Source: Siphonodentalium dalli (Eukaryota; Mollusca; Scaphopoda; Gadilida; Siphonodentaliidae). From it: 64,000 nt of DNA. Below the pieces are notes generated by a model. That model was not told where the DNA came from and did not search any database. It saw only the letters and a program-made list of their open reading frames with translations. Shown one piece after another: positions 25,601 through 38,732 of the stretch (its first letter is position 1; the number at the start of each line of letters is the position of its first letter). The position numbers were made by a program, and so were the translations under genes. The DNA lies in contig CP136061.1 of the NCBI GenBank assembly GCA_032622095.1, positions 9,080,447 to 9,144,446 of the forward strand, read 5' to 3'.

Positions 25601-28578
25601 TACTCGCCGAAATATAGGAGACATCATCTTAGCGCTATATCCACAATTCATCTTACTCACCGACATATAGGAGACATCATATTACTCACCGAAATATAGG
25701 AGACATCATCTTACTCACCGAAATATAGGAGACATCATCTTACTCACCGAAATATAGGAGACATCATCTTACTCACCGAAATATATGGGACATCATTATA
25801 CTCACCGAAATATAGGAGACATAATCTTACTCACCGAAATATGAGACATCATCTTACTCCCCGAAATATAGGAGACATCATCTTACTCGCCGAAATATAG
25901 GAGACATCATCTTAGCGCTATATCCACAATTCATCTTACTCACCGACATATAGGAGACATCATCTTACTCACCGAAATATAGGAGACATCATCTTACTCA
26001 CCGAAATATAGGAGACATCATCTTACTCACCGAAATATAGGAGACATCATCTTACTCACCGAAATATAGGAGACATCATCTTACTCACCGAAATATATGA
26101 GACATCATTATACTCACCGAAATATAGGAGACATAATCTTACTCCCCGAAATATAGGAGACATCATCTTACTCGCCGAAATATAGGAGACATCATCTTAG
26201 CGCTATATCCACAATTCATCTTACTCACCGACATATAGGAGACATCATCTTACTCACCGAAATATAGGAGACATCATCTTACTCACCGAAATATAGGAGA
26301 CATCATCTTACTCACCGACATATAGGAGACATCATCTTACTCACCGAAATATATGAGACATCATCTTACTTACCGAAATATAGGAGACATCAACTTACTC
26401 ACCGAAATATAGGAGACATCATCTTACTCACCGACATATAGGAGACACCATCCTACTCACCGGAATATAGGATACATCATCTTACTCACCGAAATATAGG
26501 AGACATCATCTTACTCACCGAAATATAGGAGACATAATCTTACTCACCGACATATAGGAGACATCATCTTACTCACCGAAATATATGAGACATCATCTTA
26601 CTCACCGACATATAGGAGACATCATCTTACTCACCGAAATATAGGAGACATCATCTTACTCACCGAAATATAGGAGACATCATCTTACTCACCGAAATAT
26701 AGGAAACATAATCTTACTCACCGACATATAGGAGACATCATCTTACTCACCGAAATATAGGAGACATCATCTTACTCACCGAAATATAGGAGACATCATC
26801 TTACTCACCGAAATATAGGAGACATCATCTTACCGCTATATCCACAATTCATTATACTCACCGAAATATATGAGACATCATCTTACTCACCGACATATAG
26901 AAGACATCATCTTACTCACCGAAATGTAGGAGACATCATCTTACCGTATATCCACAATTCATTACTCACCGAAATATAGGAGACATCATCTTACTCACCG
27001 AAATATATGAGACATCATCTTACTCACCGACATATATGAGACATCATCTTACTCACCGACATATAGGAGACATCATTATACTCACCGAAATATAGGAGAC
27101 ATCATCTTACTCACCGAAATATATTATACATCATCTTACTCACCGAAATATAGGAGACATCATCTTACTCACCGACATATAGGAGACATCATCTTACTCA
27201 CCGAAATATAGGAGACATCATCTTACCGCTATATCCACAATTCATTATACTCACCGAAATATATGAGACATCATCTTACTCACCGACATATAGGAGACAT
27301 CATCTTACTCACCGAAATATAGGAGACATCATCTTACCGCTATATCCACAATTCATTACTCACCGAAATATAGGAGACATCATCATACTCACCGAAATAT
27401 ATGAGACATCATCTTACTCACCGACATATAGGAGACATCATCTTACTCACCGACATATAGGAGACATCATTATACTCACCGAAATATAGGAGACATCATC
27501 TTACTCACCGAAATATATGAGACATCATCTTACTCACCGAAATATAGGAGACATCATCATACTCACCGAAATATATGAGACATCATTATACTCACCGAAA
27601 TATAGGATACATCATCTTACTCACCGAAATATAGGAGACATCATCTTACTCACCGAAATATAGGAGACATCATCTTACTCACCGAAATATAGGAGACATC
27701 ATATTACTCACCGAAATATAGGAGACATCATCTTACTCACCGAAATATAGGAGACATCATATTACTCACCGAAATATAGGAGACATCATATTACTCACCG
27801 AAATATAGGAAACATCATCTTACTCACCGAAATATAGGAGACATCATCTTACCGCTATATCCACAATTCATTATACTCACCGAAATATAGGAAACACCAT
27901 CTTACTCACCGAAATATAGGAGACATCATCTTACTCACCGAAATATAGGAGACATCCTCTTACTCACCGAATATAGGAGACATCATCTTAGTCACCGAAA
28001 TATAGGAGACATCATCTTACTCACCGACATATAGGAGACATCATCTTACTCACCGAAATATAGGAGACATCATCTTACCGCTATATCCACAATTCATTAT
28101 ACTCACCGAAATATAGGAGACACCATCTTACTCACCGAAATATAGGAGACATCATATTACTCACCGAAATATAGGAGACATCATCTTACTCACCGAAATA
28201 TAGGAGACATCATCTTACTCACCGAAATATAGGAGACATCATCTTACTCACCGCAATATAGGAGGCATCATCTTACTCACCGAAATATAGGAGACATCAT
28301 CTTACCGCTATATCCACAATTCATTATACTCACCGAAATATAGGAGGCATCATCTTACTCACCGAAATATAGGAGACATCATCTTACCGCTATATCCACA
28401 ATTCATTATACTCACCGAAATATAGGAGACATCATCTTACTCACCGAAATATAGGAGACATCATCTCACTCACCGAAATATAGGAGACACCATCCTACTC
28501 ACCGAAATATAGGAGATATCATCCTACCGCTATATCCACAATTCATTATACTCACCGCAATATAGGAGACATCATCTT
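22611..28578. repeat. 29-bp satellite, right block, with 2,352-bp tandem duplication
   Basis: About 200 units of the same 29-bp repeat as the left block, with the same CCGCTATATCCACAATTCAT spacer. Rare variants recur at a constant distance of 2,352 bp: AGGAAACATC at 23065 and 25417, ATATGGGACA at 23431 and 25783, ATCTTACTTA at 24011 and 26363, ACATATAGAA at 24541 and 26893. So roughly 22.6-25.0 kb and 25.0-27.3 kb are recent copies of one block. A few private changes (for example CCGGAATATAGG near 26460) distinguish them. Confidence 0.97.
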
Positions 28579-28768
28579 AGAGTTTTTATCAGTCAACGAT
28601 ATTCATGACTTTCGCATCTTGTTGTATTTATAACTATTATACTACGATTCTGAAAAATATTTATTGCGCCAGGAATGCGCTCCATATTTGGAAACGGTGT
28701 ATTATGTCATGTTGAGAATACAGCGTCGTCGTACAAATATAATATAATAGAATAGAATATAATTTATT
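28579..28768. other. Unassigned sequence between satellites
   Basis: AT-rich sequence with no gene or repeat that I can support. It ends with an A/T-rich run leading into the (GA)n tract. Confidence 0.4.
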
Positions 28769-28769
28769 A

Positions 28770-28812
28770 GCAAGAGAGAGAGAGAGAGATGGAGAGAGAA
28801 GAGAGAGAGAGG

Positions 28813-28867
<55 letters not shown>

Positions 28868-28868
28868 C

Positions 28869-28902
<34 letters not shown>
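28770..28902. repeat. (GA)n microsatellite
   Basis: An almost pure GA tract of about 130 bp, interrupted by GATGGAGAGAGAAG, GGGGGAG, GCGCGCGAG and AAAG. Poly-Ser/Leu frames on the minus strand are artefacts of the repeat. Confidence 0.97.
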
Positions 28903-29092
28903 ATAAAATGAATAAACAATAAAATAGCAAACATGGCGAAAAGTAGTACTAAAGCATTCAAATAATAATACAAATGAAAATGATAATGTTGTGCTACGAC
29001 TGTAAATACAATATCACAGTTATTGCCAGAGGCCACTGGTATCCAATAACCGTAAGCCAATTAGGTGTTAATGCAATAATCAGCTCTCAATG

Positions 29093-29232
29093 CAAAGAAC
29101 CTCCGGATCAGATTACATACACCTGCACAAATATAATGAAGAGATATAGAGACGTACATCCGATGAACCTCCGGATCATATTACATACACCTGCACAAAT
29201 ATAATGAAGAGATATAGAGACGTACATCCGAT
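29093..29232. repeat. 68-bp direct duplication
   Basis: Two adjacent copies of a segment from AACCTCCGGATCA through CACCTGCACAAATATAATGA to GACGTACATCCGAT, differing by one base (CAGATT against CATATT). It borders the 35-bp minisatellite. Confidence 0.9.
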
Positions 29233-29249
29233 AGATCTTCGGCGACGTT

Positions 29250-30135
29250 TCAAACAGACTACATGTCACTATATCACACGTACAGTATACAGACTACATG
29301 TCACCATATCAAACGTACAGCACACAGACTACATGTAACCATATCAAACGTACAGTACAGACTACATGTAACCATATCAAACGTACAGTACACAGACTAC
29401 ATGTCACCATATCAAACGTACAGTACACAGACTACATGTCACCATATCAAACGTACATTACACAGCCTACATGTCACCATATCAAACGTACATTACACAG
29501 CCTACATGTCACTATATCACACGTACAGTATACAGACTACATGTCACCATATCAAACGTACAGCACACAGACTACATGTCACCATATCAAACGTACAGTA
29601 CAGACTACATGTAACCATATCAAACGTACAGTACACAGACTACATGTCACCATATCAAACGTACAGTACACAGACTACATGTCACCATATCAAACGTACA
29701 TTACACAGCCTACATGTCACCATATCAAACGTACAGTATACAGACTACATGTCACCATATTAAACGTACAGTACACATACTACATGTCACCATATCAAAC
29801 GTACATTACACAGACTACATGTCACCATAATTATCAAACGTACAGTATACAGACCACATGTCACCATATCAAACGTACAGTATACATAATACATGTCACC
29901 ATATTAAACGTACAGTACACATACTACATATCACCATATAAAACGTGCAGTATACAGACTACATGTCACCATATCAAACGTACAGTATACAGACTACATG
30001 TCACCATATCAAGCGTACATTACACAGACTACATGTCACCATATCAAACGTACAGTACACAGACTACATGTCACCATAATTATCAAACGTACAGTACACA
30101 GACTACATGTCGCCATATCAAACGTACAGTACGTT
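29250..30135. repeat. 35-bp minisatellite
   Basis: About 25 copies of a 35-bp unit, CAGACTACATGTCACCATAT then CAAACGTACAGTACA, with variants (GTAACC, CATTACACAGCC, CATAATTATC). A block starting ATATCACACGTACAG recurs 243 bp apart (29271 and 29514), giving a seven-unit higher-order repeat. Long open frames result from the absence of stop codons in two frames. Confidence 0.95.
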
Positions 30136-31329
30136 ATAGCATTAGCATATGCGTTTACAAGAGTATACAATTTAATAGACATGGGAAGTTGTTACAGCCG
30201 TCATATCAACGCGTGCATAAGCCTAACATTCCAATGTAAACAATGAGCTTCTGGATCTGGAAATAATGTGTGGAAGCTACTGAAACTGGAAGTTGATTGC
30301 ATAGAACATGGAGAATAACGTATTTGTTTTCATAATTTTTATATAAAAACTAGCAGGACGCAACGCAATTAGACTGGCCCCCAGATGAGGGTAGTGTCAC
30401 ACGAAAGAGTAGAAATTTTGACGCTATCTCCAATTATCCTTGCCCCATGGGGGTTCCAAAACACTGAGGTATCCAGGGCGGAGCAGGTGGAAAATATATT
30501 TGTTTGACCTTTTTGGTGTTTTTGACCTGCAAATTTCAGTATAATCAGGAAAACCAATAAAACAAGACAAATGTTAAATTAAATGTACTTGAATATCATA
30601 TACTTATTCTATCTGGGTTGCTTAACATTTATAATGTGCAAAAAGTTATATTATCCTACAATTTTTGTGAAAAATTCACGAAAATGCCAAAAAAATGCTT
30701 AAATTGCAGTGCTTTTTCAAAAAAGTTTTCCAGAAGATTTCCTATAAAATTTTCATTTGTTGGTATAAAGCTCTCAGCATTATATACCTGATTTATTAAT
30801 ATCAACTTCAGCAGAAATGATTTCCAACAAGCCGAGATATTTCCAAAAACTTAACCCACCCCCCTAAAACTGATTTTCTATCTGAAAATACCTGTCAAGT
30901 CAGAATAGCCCGTTTTCGTTCCATTTTGTTAACCAAATCAGAGTCTTATCATATATCATGGAATTAGTATGTATCTGAGGAGGTTTATGTTATGGTAGAG
31001 TCTATTTTTGTTTCAATTGTGATTTTTTTTGGGGTAAATTAGCTAAAATTTTGATTATTTTTAAGTGAAAAATTTCAGAAAAATTCCCATGACTTTGTCA
31101 GTTTTACGGACACAGCTGCACAACATGCACAACAATTAGCATAAATTCTTCCCCAATATTAGACATGAAATGCTATAATCATGTACCAGACCAGAATTAA
31201 GAAATAAAGTAAAACTTAACCCTACCCCAAGATAGTGTTCTCAATGCTTTCAATTTTATGCTATACTAAACTCGAACGGTCGTTCATACTAGTTGATAGA
31301 ATTCATATAATAAATTGCAATAGTTCTGC

Positions 31330-31850
31330 CCACGGATTATGCAATCTCATCTTCACTGTCACTCTCAATTTCATCAAATGTGATGGTAACAGTCAATAGA
31401 ATTTCTGTGCAACATCTTACAACTCAGGCTGCCTATCATGAAGTGCTACACCGGGAGTGGATGATTTGGCAACGGTTGCAAGTCTCCACTGTTTTGCTAT
31501 CATGTTGGCTCGTTTTGAGTGTAGAATTAAAGATTCCTCACATGATGGAAGTGCAGAAAGATCAAGTACATTCTACTGATTCTCGAACTTCTGCTGGAAC
31601 ATTATCCGCCTAGCTTGATTCACTTTTCTTGAAAGTTGAACATAAGGCACATGCTAACTCCTCGAGTGTAGTAAACGTGCCACTTTCCAAAATCCAATTC
31701 GTTCCTAAATAAGCCATGACTTCCATATATTTTGATAATCTTTCCAGCGAAGGAATGTGAAGGAATAGAACCAATAAATGCATTCTCTGTATATTTGAAA
31801 TCTCGATATCACTGACTTGATATCACCTGCCCATTAGCATAAAAAATTAT
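31330..31850 (-). pseudogene. Left-arm copy of uncharacterised element gene, broken
   Basis: Reverse-complement relative of 33947-34602. The minus strand preserves the stretches for GSRMAYLGTNW-like and LPPCEESLIL-like sequence seen in the right arm, but with substitutions and frame breaks. Its 3' end matches the right arm through the shared GATGAGATT...ATAATCCGTGGGCA region. It is a decayed duplicate of the right-arm gene. Confidence 0.6.
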
Positions 31851-31984
31851 TAACTATTATCAGGGGGAAATCATTTAACGTTTCCTCCATCGTGCATAAA
31901 CGCCATCAAGGTGGAGAACTCTCTGACATGACCGCTCTATCGATTAATATATCGTTGAATTATTGTGGAAAGCAAATTAGAAAC

Positions 31985-33500
31985 CCAAGGTACAATCAAC
32001 CCAGTAACATACAGTCACTCCATATATACACATAAACACAATACAAATGTCAAGATAGTCACTCACCCTATACACATACACCTAACCCATGACCATATAG
32101 TCACTCCCTGTATACATATTCACCACTTTCCTGATCATAAGTCAATCCTTGTATACCTATTCATCTCACCATTGGCCATACGGTCACTCCCTGTATACCT
32201 ATTCGCCATGGACAAAATAGCCATTCAAGATAAACATATACAACCCATCGATGACCATAGAGTCACTCCATGTATACATATGCATCTCACCATTGGCCAT
32301 ATAGCCACTTGCTTTATATACGTATCCCTCCCCCATGACCATATATATCCTCACTCGTGTATACCTGTACACTCCACACATGCTCATGCAGGCACACTAG
32401 GTATACATACCACCTCACCCATGACCATATAGCCACCCCTGTGTACCTATTCAACACACTCATGATCATACAGTCGATCATTGTATACCTATTCACCTCA
32501 CAATTGGTCATACATCACTCGCTGTATACATGTTCTCCAAACCCATGGCAAAATATCCACGCAAGATATACATATACCCCCAACCATGACCATAGAATGA
32601 CCCCATGTAAACATATGCACCTCACTAATGGTGATATAGCCACTCGCTTTATACACATACCTCTCCATAACCATACAACCACTCTTGTGTATACCCGTAT
32701 ACCACATGACCATACAGCCACACCAGGTAAATTCCTACACCTGACCCATGACCATATAGTCACTCCCTGTATACCTATTCACCACATTCATGATCATAGT
32801 CACTCCTTGTATACCTGTTCACATCACCATTGGCCATACAGTCACTCCCTGAAAACATATTCACCTCACTATTGGCCATATAGAGTCACTCACTATACAT
32901 ATTTGCCATGTTATTAGCCATATAGCCACTCGATAAATACATACACACATCCACACATGACCATCCACACGCTCGACAATGACCATTCAGCACATATCAG
33001 TTACACATATACACATTATGACTACTGCCATTCCATGTACACCTATACGCATTACACATAGCTGCACATCTATTTATCCATTCAGCCCACCATGATCATA
33101 CAGACAACACATTACCTGTGACAATACAGCCACATACGGCACACCTGTACATCCCACCCATGACCATACAGTTACTCCATATATACATAAAACACATATG
33201 ACAATGTAAGTACATGTACTCTCGTTATTTACATAAACCACAACAATGTCCATTGAGCCACATTGTGTACACCTGTACTGGGTAGTCATAACAATACAGT
33301 CACTCCCTGTATACCTATTCACCTCACACATGACCATACACTCACTCCTTGCATACCTATACATCTCACCATGGCCACCCCATTCATGACCATATAGCTA
33401 ACCATGTACAGCTATTCGCATCATTCATGACCATACAATAACTCCCATTATACATATTCACCTCACCTATGTCCACACGGTAACTCCCTGGTTGCCATGT
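31985..33500. repeat. 42-bp degenerate satellite
   Basis: About 35 degenerate copies of a roughly 42-bp unit, CCCTGTATACCTATTCACCT then CACCCATGACCATATAGTCACT. It occupies the centre of the inverted-repeat element. Several minus-strand and plus-strand open frames span it only because 42 is a multiple of three. Confidence 0.92.
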
Positions 33501-33946
33501 TGACCTCCACCCTGTATCATGTTGATCAATTCTCGGGGGGTGGGGCGGGGGGAAATAAGGCAACTTTAAAATTAATGTGTTATGCCCCATAAAAAAATGG
33601 GACAACCAGAATAGAACATCTAGTTGTCTGTTGATTAGCTAACATGTAAAATAACGAAGTGTGTCACAATTTGCTACATTTCGGAAACGCAGAGAATATA
33701 TGTGAAAAAAGGTTGCCATTTTGGAAGCCATTTTGAGTAATTTGGTTTATAAACACATTAGTGTGACACATTTAACGTAGATCAAAACAATAAACACCTT
33801 TCATACCAAACATAGTTAAATTTTACTTGAATTGTTTTTGCCATTATTTATATCAAGTTTGTGAGAGAAAGGGCCAATACTTCTGGTAATGTCAGTGGTG
33901 ACAATAGTAAAAATTAACTACGGTGCATCAGACATGTTAGTGTTCA

Positions 33947-34602
33947 ATGTATAGAAGGCAGAATAGCCAATTTTATACATCAACCACAACTTCTAAGCGA
34001 TTGCGGGACATGCTGGGTCAATATCTACCATTTCCACATTTTGGCAGCCAAATATACAGAAGAATGCAGTTGTTTGGTTCCACTCCTTCACAGATAATAA
34101 TTACCTTTCATAGTTGTTCCGAAAAGGAAAAAAACACTTCTGGAAGTTGCTGGAAAGACCATCAAGATATATATATCGAAGTCATGGCTTATTTAGGAAC
34201 GAATTGGGATTTGGACAGTGACACGCTTAATACAATCAAGGAGTTAACATGTGCCTTATACATGTATGGTCCAAATTCGAGAAAAGTGAATTAATCTAGG
34301 TGGGTAAAGTTCCAGCAGAAGTTCGAGAATCAGCAAAATGTACTTGATCTTACTGCACTTCCACCATGTGAGGAATCTTTAATTCTACACTCAAAACAAG
34401 CCAACATGATAGCAAAACAGTGGAGACTTGCAACCATTGCCAAATCAACCACTCCCGGTGTAGCACTTCATAGATGGACGGCCAATAGGCAGTCTGAGTT
34501 GTTTGAACCATTCTTTCCCGTAAGATGTTGCACAGAAATTCTATTGACTGATACCGTCACATTTGATGAAATTGACAGTGATAGTGAAGATGAGATTACA
34601 TA
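33947..34602 (+). pseudogene. Right-arm uncharacterised element gene, interrupted once
   Basis: Two open stretches abut: 33947-34294 (115 codons) and a continuation to 34602 carrying WVKFQQKFENQQNVLDL, then LPPCEESLILHSKQANMIA and an acidic end (DEIDSDSEDEIT). A stop at 34292 (after NSRKVN) separates them with no frame change needed downstream of it. From memory, a module of this kind (CALY, then LPPC with a following His, then a basic-aromatic segment) is common in uncharacterised invertebrate proteins linked to mobile DNA. I do not know its function. The 3' half is duplicated in inverted orientation in the left arm. Confidence 0.55.
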
Positions 34603-35411
34603 ATCCGTGGGCAGAACTATTGCGATTTATGATATGAATTCTATCGACTAGTATGAACGACCTTTCGAGTTTAGTATAGCATAAAATTGAAAGCTTTGAG
34701 AATACTATCTTGGGGTAGGGATAAGTTTTACTTTATTTCTTAATTCTGGTCGGGTACATGACTATAGCATTTCATGTCTGATATTGGGGAAGAATTTATG
34801 CTTATTGTGGTGCATGTTGTGCAGCTGTATCCATAAAGCTGACAAAGTCATGGGAATTTTTCAAACATTTTTCACTTAAAACTAATCAAGATTTTAGCTA
34901 ATTTACCCAAACAAAATTAAATATTTAAACAAAATAGACTCTAACATAACATAAACCTCCTCAGATACATACTAAGTCCATGATATATGATAAGACTCTG
35001 AATTGGTTAAACAAAAGGAATGAAAACGGGCTATCCTGACTTAGTATGTATTTTCAGATAGAAAATCAGTTTTAGGGGGGTGGGTTAAGTTTTTGGAAAT
35101 ATCTCGGCTTCTTGGATATCGTTGCTTGTGATGTTGATATTAATAAATCAGGTATATAATGCTGACAATTGTGATGTACCAATGAGAGCTTTATACCAAA
35201 AAATGAAAATTTTATAGGAAAACTTTTTTGAAAAAACACTGCAATTTATGCATTTTTTTGGCATTTTCGTGAATTTTTCACAAAAATTGTTGGAAAATAT
35301 AACTTTTTGCACATGATAAATGTTAAGCAACCCAGATATAATAAGTATCTGATATTCAAGTATATTTTATTCAACATTTGTGTTACTTTATTGGTTTTCC
35401 TGATTATATAC

Positions 35412-36728
35412 TGAAATTTGCAGGTAAAAAACACAAAAAAGGTCAAAAAAATATATTTTCCACCTGCTCCGCCCTGGATACCTCAGTGTTTTGGAACCCC
35501 CCCCCCCCCCCATGGGGCAAGGATAATTGGAGATAGCGTCAAAATTTCTACCCTTTCGTGTGACCTATTCACCTCACACATGACCATACACTCACTCCTT
35601 GCATACCTATACATCTCACCATGGCCACCCCATTCATGACCATATAGCTAACCATGTACAGCTATTCGCATCATTCATAACCATACAATAACTCCCATTA
35701 TACATATTCACCTCACCTATGTCCACACGGTAACTCCCTGGTTGCCATGTTGACCTCCACCCTGTATCATGTTGATCAATTCTCGGGGGGTGGGGCGGGG
35801 GGAAATAAGGCAACTTTAAAATTAATAGCATAAATTGCTGCATATTGGATTAATAACTCGTAGAAAACACACGACAGACATGACTACGATATTTATAAAG
35901 CAGGGTGTCGGGATTCAGGGTGCTGGATGCACACCCCCCGTCGAGGAAATATGCAATGGTCAATTCGGTAGCTTCTGGGATAATATAGCTCCCCGTATGA
36001 TCCATGTAAAACGCCAAATACACGATATTTACAGAGATTACATGCATGTGTGTATCCACCCTATACAGAAATTTGCAGGTAAAAAACACAAAAAAGGTCC
36101 AAAAAATATATTTTCCACCTGCTCCGCCCTGGATACCTCAGTGTTTTGGAACCCCCCCCCCCCCCCCCCCCCCATGGGGCAAGGATAATTGGAGATAGCG
36201 TCAAAATTTCTACCCTTTCGTGTGACCTATTCACCTCACACATGACCATATACTCACTCCTTGCATACCTATACATCTCACCATGGCCACCCCATTCATG
36301 ACCATATAGCTAACCATGTACAGCTATTCGCATCATTCATAACCATACAATAACTCCCATTATACATATTCACCTCACCTATGTCCACACGGTAACTCCC
36401 TGGTTGCCATGTTGACCTCCACCCTGTATCATGTTGATCAATTCTCGGGGGGTGGGGCGGGGGGAAATAAGGCAACTTTAAAATTAATAGCATAAATTGC
36501 TGCATATTGGATTAATCACTCGTAGAAAACACACGACAGACATGACTACGATATTTATAAAGCAGGGTGTCAGGATTCAGGGTGCTGGATGCACACCCCC
36601 CGTCGAGGAAATATGCAATGGTCAATTCGGTAGCTTCTGGGATAATATAGCTCCCCGTATGATCCATGTAAAACGCCAAATACACGATATTTACAGAGAT
36701 TACATGCATGTGTGTATCCACCCTATAC
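35412..36728. repeat. Tandem duplication with ~660-bp units at the element's right end
   Basis: Two near-identical units (from AAATTTGCAGGTAAAAAACA at about 35414 and 36069), followed by a partial third from about 36729 to 36903. Each unit joins a copy of the element terminus (CATGGGGCAAGGATA, GATAGCGTCAAAATT), a copy of the 42-bp satellite edge that also lies at 33340-33570, and a stretch around GCTGGATGCACACCCCCCGTC. Poly-C tracts at 35500, 36152 and 36813 differ in length, showing slippage. The open frames inside do not have coding character. Confidence 0.9.
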
Positions 36729-36967
36729 TGAAATTTGCAGGTAAAAAACACAAAAAAGGTCCAAAAAATATATTTTCCACCTGCTCCGCCCTGGATACCT
36801 CAGTGTTTTGGACCCCCCCCCCCCATGGGGCAAGGATACTTGGAGATAGCGTCAAAATTGCTACCCTTTCGTGTGACACCACCCTCATCCAGGGGTCGGT
36901 CTAAGTTCTTTTCTATGAGTTACGAGTATTTATGTACAGCGGCACTATATTATGCAAATGATTAAAT

Positions 36968-37520
36968 CACCTCTGGTCAAGTGGTCCTGCTGAATTGCTA
37001 TGATGTTGGTGTTCCTGCTGAATTGCTATGATGCGGGTAAGGCCAACTGATGCCGTTACGAAAAAGTAGCGTTATTTTTTCTAAAGTTGTCATTTTCGCG
37101 GTGTTTGGCTAATCCGAGCGATTTGAGAACAAAACAGTTTGTGTATAAAACATTCAAGAACATGTATATTTTTGAAAAATATAATAATGCCCGCGCTGGT
37201 GATTCTAAAACGACGTGAATATCCATCTTGATTATAGTCGATTTTCAACTAATACAACCAGTATTAAAAATATTTCGCAATATATATGTTTTGGGCTTTT
37301 CCTCGATGTGTTCAATTTATCAGAACACTGCTTAAAAGACAAATTAAAAATATATAACGGTACTTTTTGTTAACAGCATCGGTTTGCCCTAACAGCATCA
37401 TAGCACCTTAGCAGGACCCAACCGCATCATAGCACATTATCAGGACCCAACCACATTATAGCACATTAGCAGGACCCAACCATATCATAGCACATTAGCA
37501 GGACCACTTGACCAGGGGTG
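36968..37520. mobile_element. 553-bp MITE with TAAAT target duplication
   Basis: Ends CACCTCTGGTCAAGTGGTCC and GGACCACTTGACCAGGGGTG are inverted. TAAAT lies just outside each end (36963-36967 and 37521-37525). Just inside, each arm carries repeated copies of GCTATGATG with TCCTGCT (two in the left arm, four in the right). The interior is AT-rich and non-coding. Confidence 0.85.
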
Positions 37521-37525
37521 TAAAT

Positions 37526-38732
37526 ATGGTTCAAGTCATCACGTTACAGCAATCAACGTACTCTTTACTTTAGAATATTACTGTGGTGTGGCCGTCGCTG
37601 AATATTCACCGATATGTTGAGTTATCTCGCTTTACATAATTACGATGATCGTGGTGAACACGACGCTGTTATAATCAATACACACATAAACCAAGAGCTG
37701 AACACGACGCTGTTATGATCAATACATCCATAAACCAAGAGCTGAACACGACGCTGTTATGATCAATACATCCATAAACCAAGAGCTGAACACGTAATTA
37801 AAACGACTAACAATCTTGAGGTTTCGGACACAATCTAGAAATGTATGACTGTTGCCATGTATGGCAATAAAAAAGCCAGATAAAAATATGACGTTATCAT
37901 ATATGGAATAAATATCGTATTTCCACAAGCTGTTGCTGTGAGTGAATATTCGATATTTCTTTCCAGACACGAATGAGATGTCTCAGTCATTCAAACAAAA
38001 ACTCTAGGCATTCTTTTTATTATATGTGACTAATTATTAATGCTCAAAGTTCCTAAATTATGTGCATTTGCACTTTGAATAGTACAGCAAATTTAACAAC
38101 AACCGGAAAGAAACCGTCAGCAAGATACTGTAAAATAACATGATATATGCAGTGAAATAACGAAATTGTATTTCAGAGCGGCTTCTAAGAGGTACCCCGA
38201 TCGACGTTGTGGCAAGTGTATGATACAATTAGTTTTTTTCAAGTTTTCCTGATATGGTACGTACACAATAAAGACGATGTCTGTCTTTTATACGGAAAGT
38301 TGACAATTATAGCTGAACATTGTGTATGATTTTGGCTCCAAGTATTTTCAGATATTATTAAGTCGATATATTATGTGTACGCTTCGTGTTCGGTGGAAAA
38401 ATACTATTACTGTCCGAAGATCGTGGGTTACCTAAACATGGCAGCAAGCCTAAACATGACATCAAGCTCACCTGCGAGCACAAACAGCAAAACAAAGACA
38501 TAGACAGACAGCTCACCGGAAACAAGGACATCGCCCAACACAGTCAAATTCTATAAGCCTGAAACAAAACAGATATGCACACGAATGAGACACCCATTTA
38601 TAGCTCAGTGTGATTAGATATCGATTTTTGAAGTTAGTTATTTCGCGAGATGTGTAATAATATGTATCCAAACGGAACTGTCTCGGACATAAATGCGGAT
38701 GAAGATGACCACAGACTATGTGTTATGCAGGA
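37526..38732. other. Unassigned sequence with small duplications
   Basis: A 45-bp unit (AACACGACGCTGTTATGATCAATA with CATCCATAAACCAAGAGCTG) is present three times near 37660-37795. The stretch 38615-38670 matches part of the MITE at 10667-11131. No exon of the Kazal gene was recognised here, although the gene's next exon should lie somewhere below 43744. Confidence 0.5.

Larger units (their letters stand above)
30371..36903. mobile_element. Large inverted-repeat element with a broken gene in both arms
   Basis: The ends are inverted: AGACTGGCCCCCAGATGAGG at 30371 and CCTCATCCAGGGGTCGGTCT ending near 36903. Arms of about 1.5 kb can be followed from 30371 to about 31850, and in reverse from about 35570 back to about 34000. 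Both arms include the 3' half of the same gene, reading outward on each side. The interval between the arms holds a 42-bp satellite. The right end is present three times because of a tandem duplication (see 35412-36728). No clear target duplication is seen and no known transposase is recognised, so the superfamily is unassigned. Confidence 0.7.

Noticed and set aside
13060..28578. CRISPR-like look of short regular repeats
   Set aside because: The 29-bp units are directly adjacent, with no unique spacers, and a eukaryotic LINE interrupts them. This is a satellite.
28661..29060. Ser/Leu-rich open frames on the minus strand
   Set aside because: They translate the (GA)n microsatellite and have no coding features.
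29263..30239. 313-codon and 166-codon open frames
   Set aside because: They consist of the 35-bp minisatellite read in two frames; stop-free repeats explain them.
37526..38732. Next Kazal exon downstream of 43744
   Set aside because: I looked for a phase-2 start with a Cys 10 residues after the previous Cys5 and found no convincing case; the exon probably lies outside the window or was missed.
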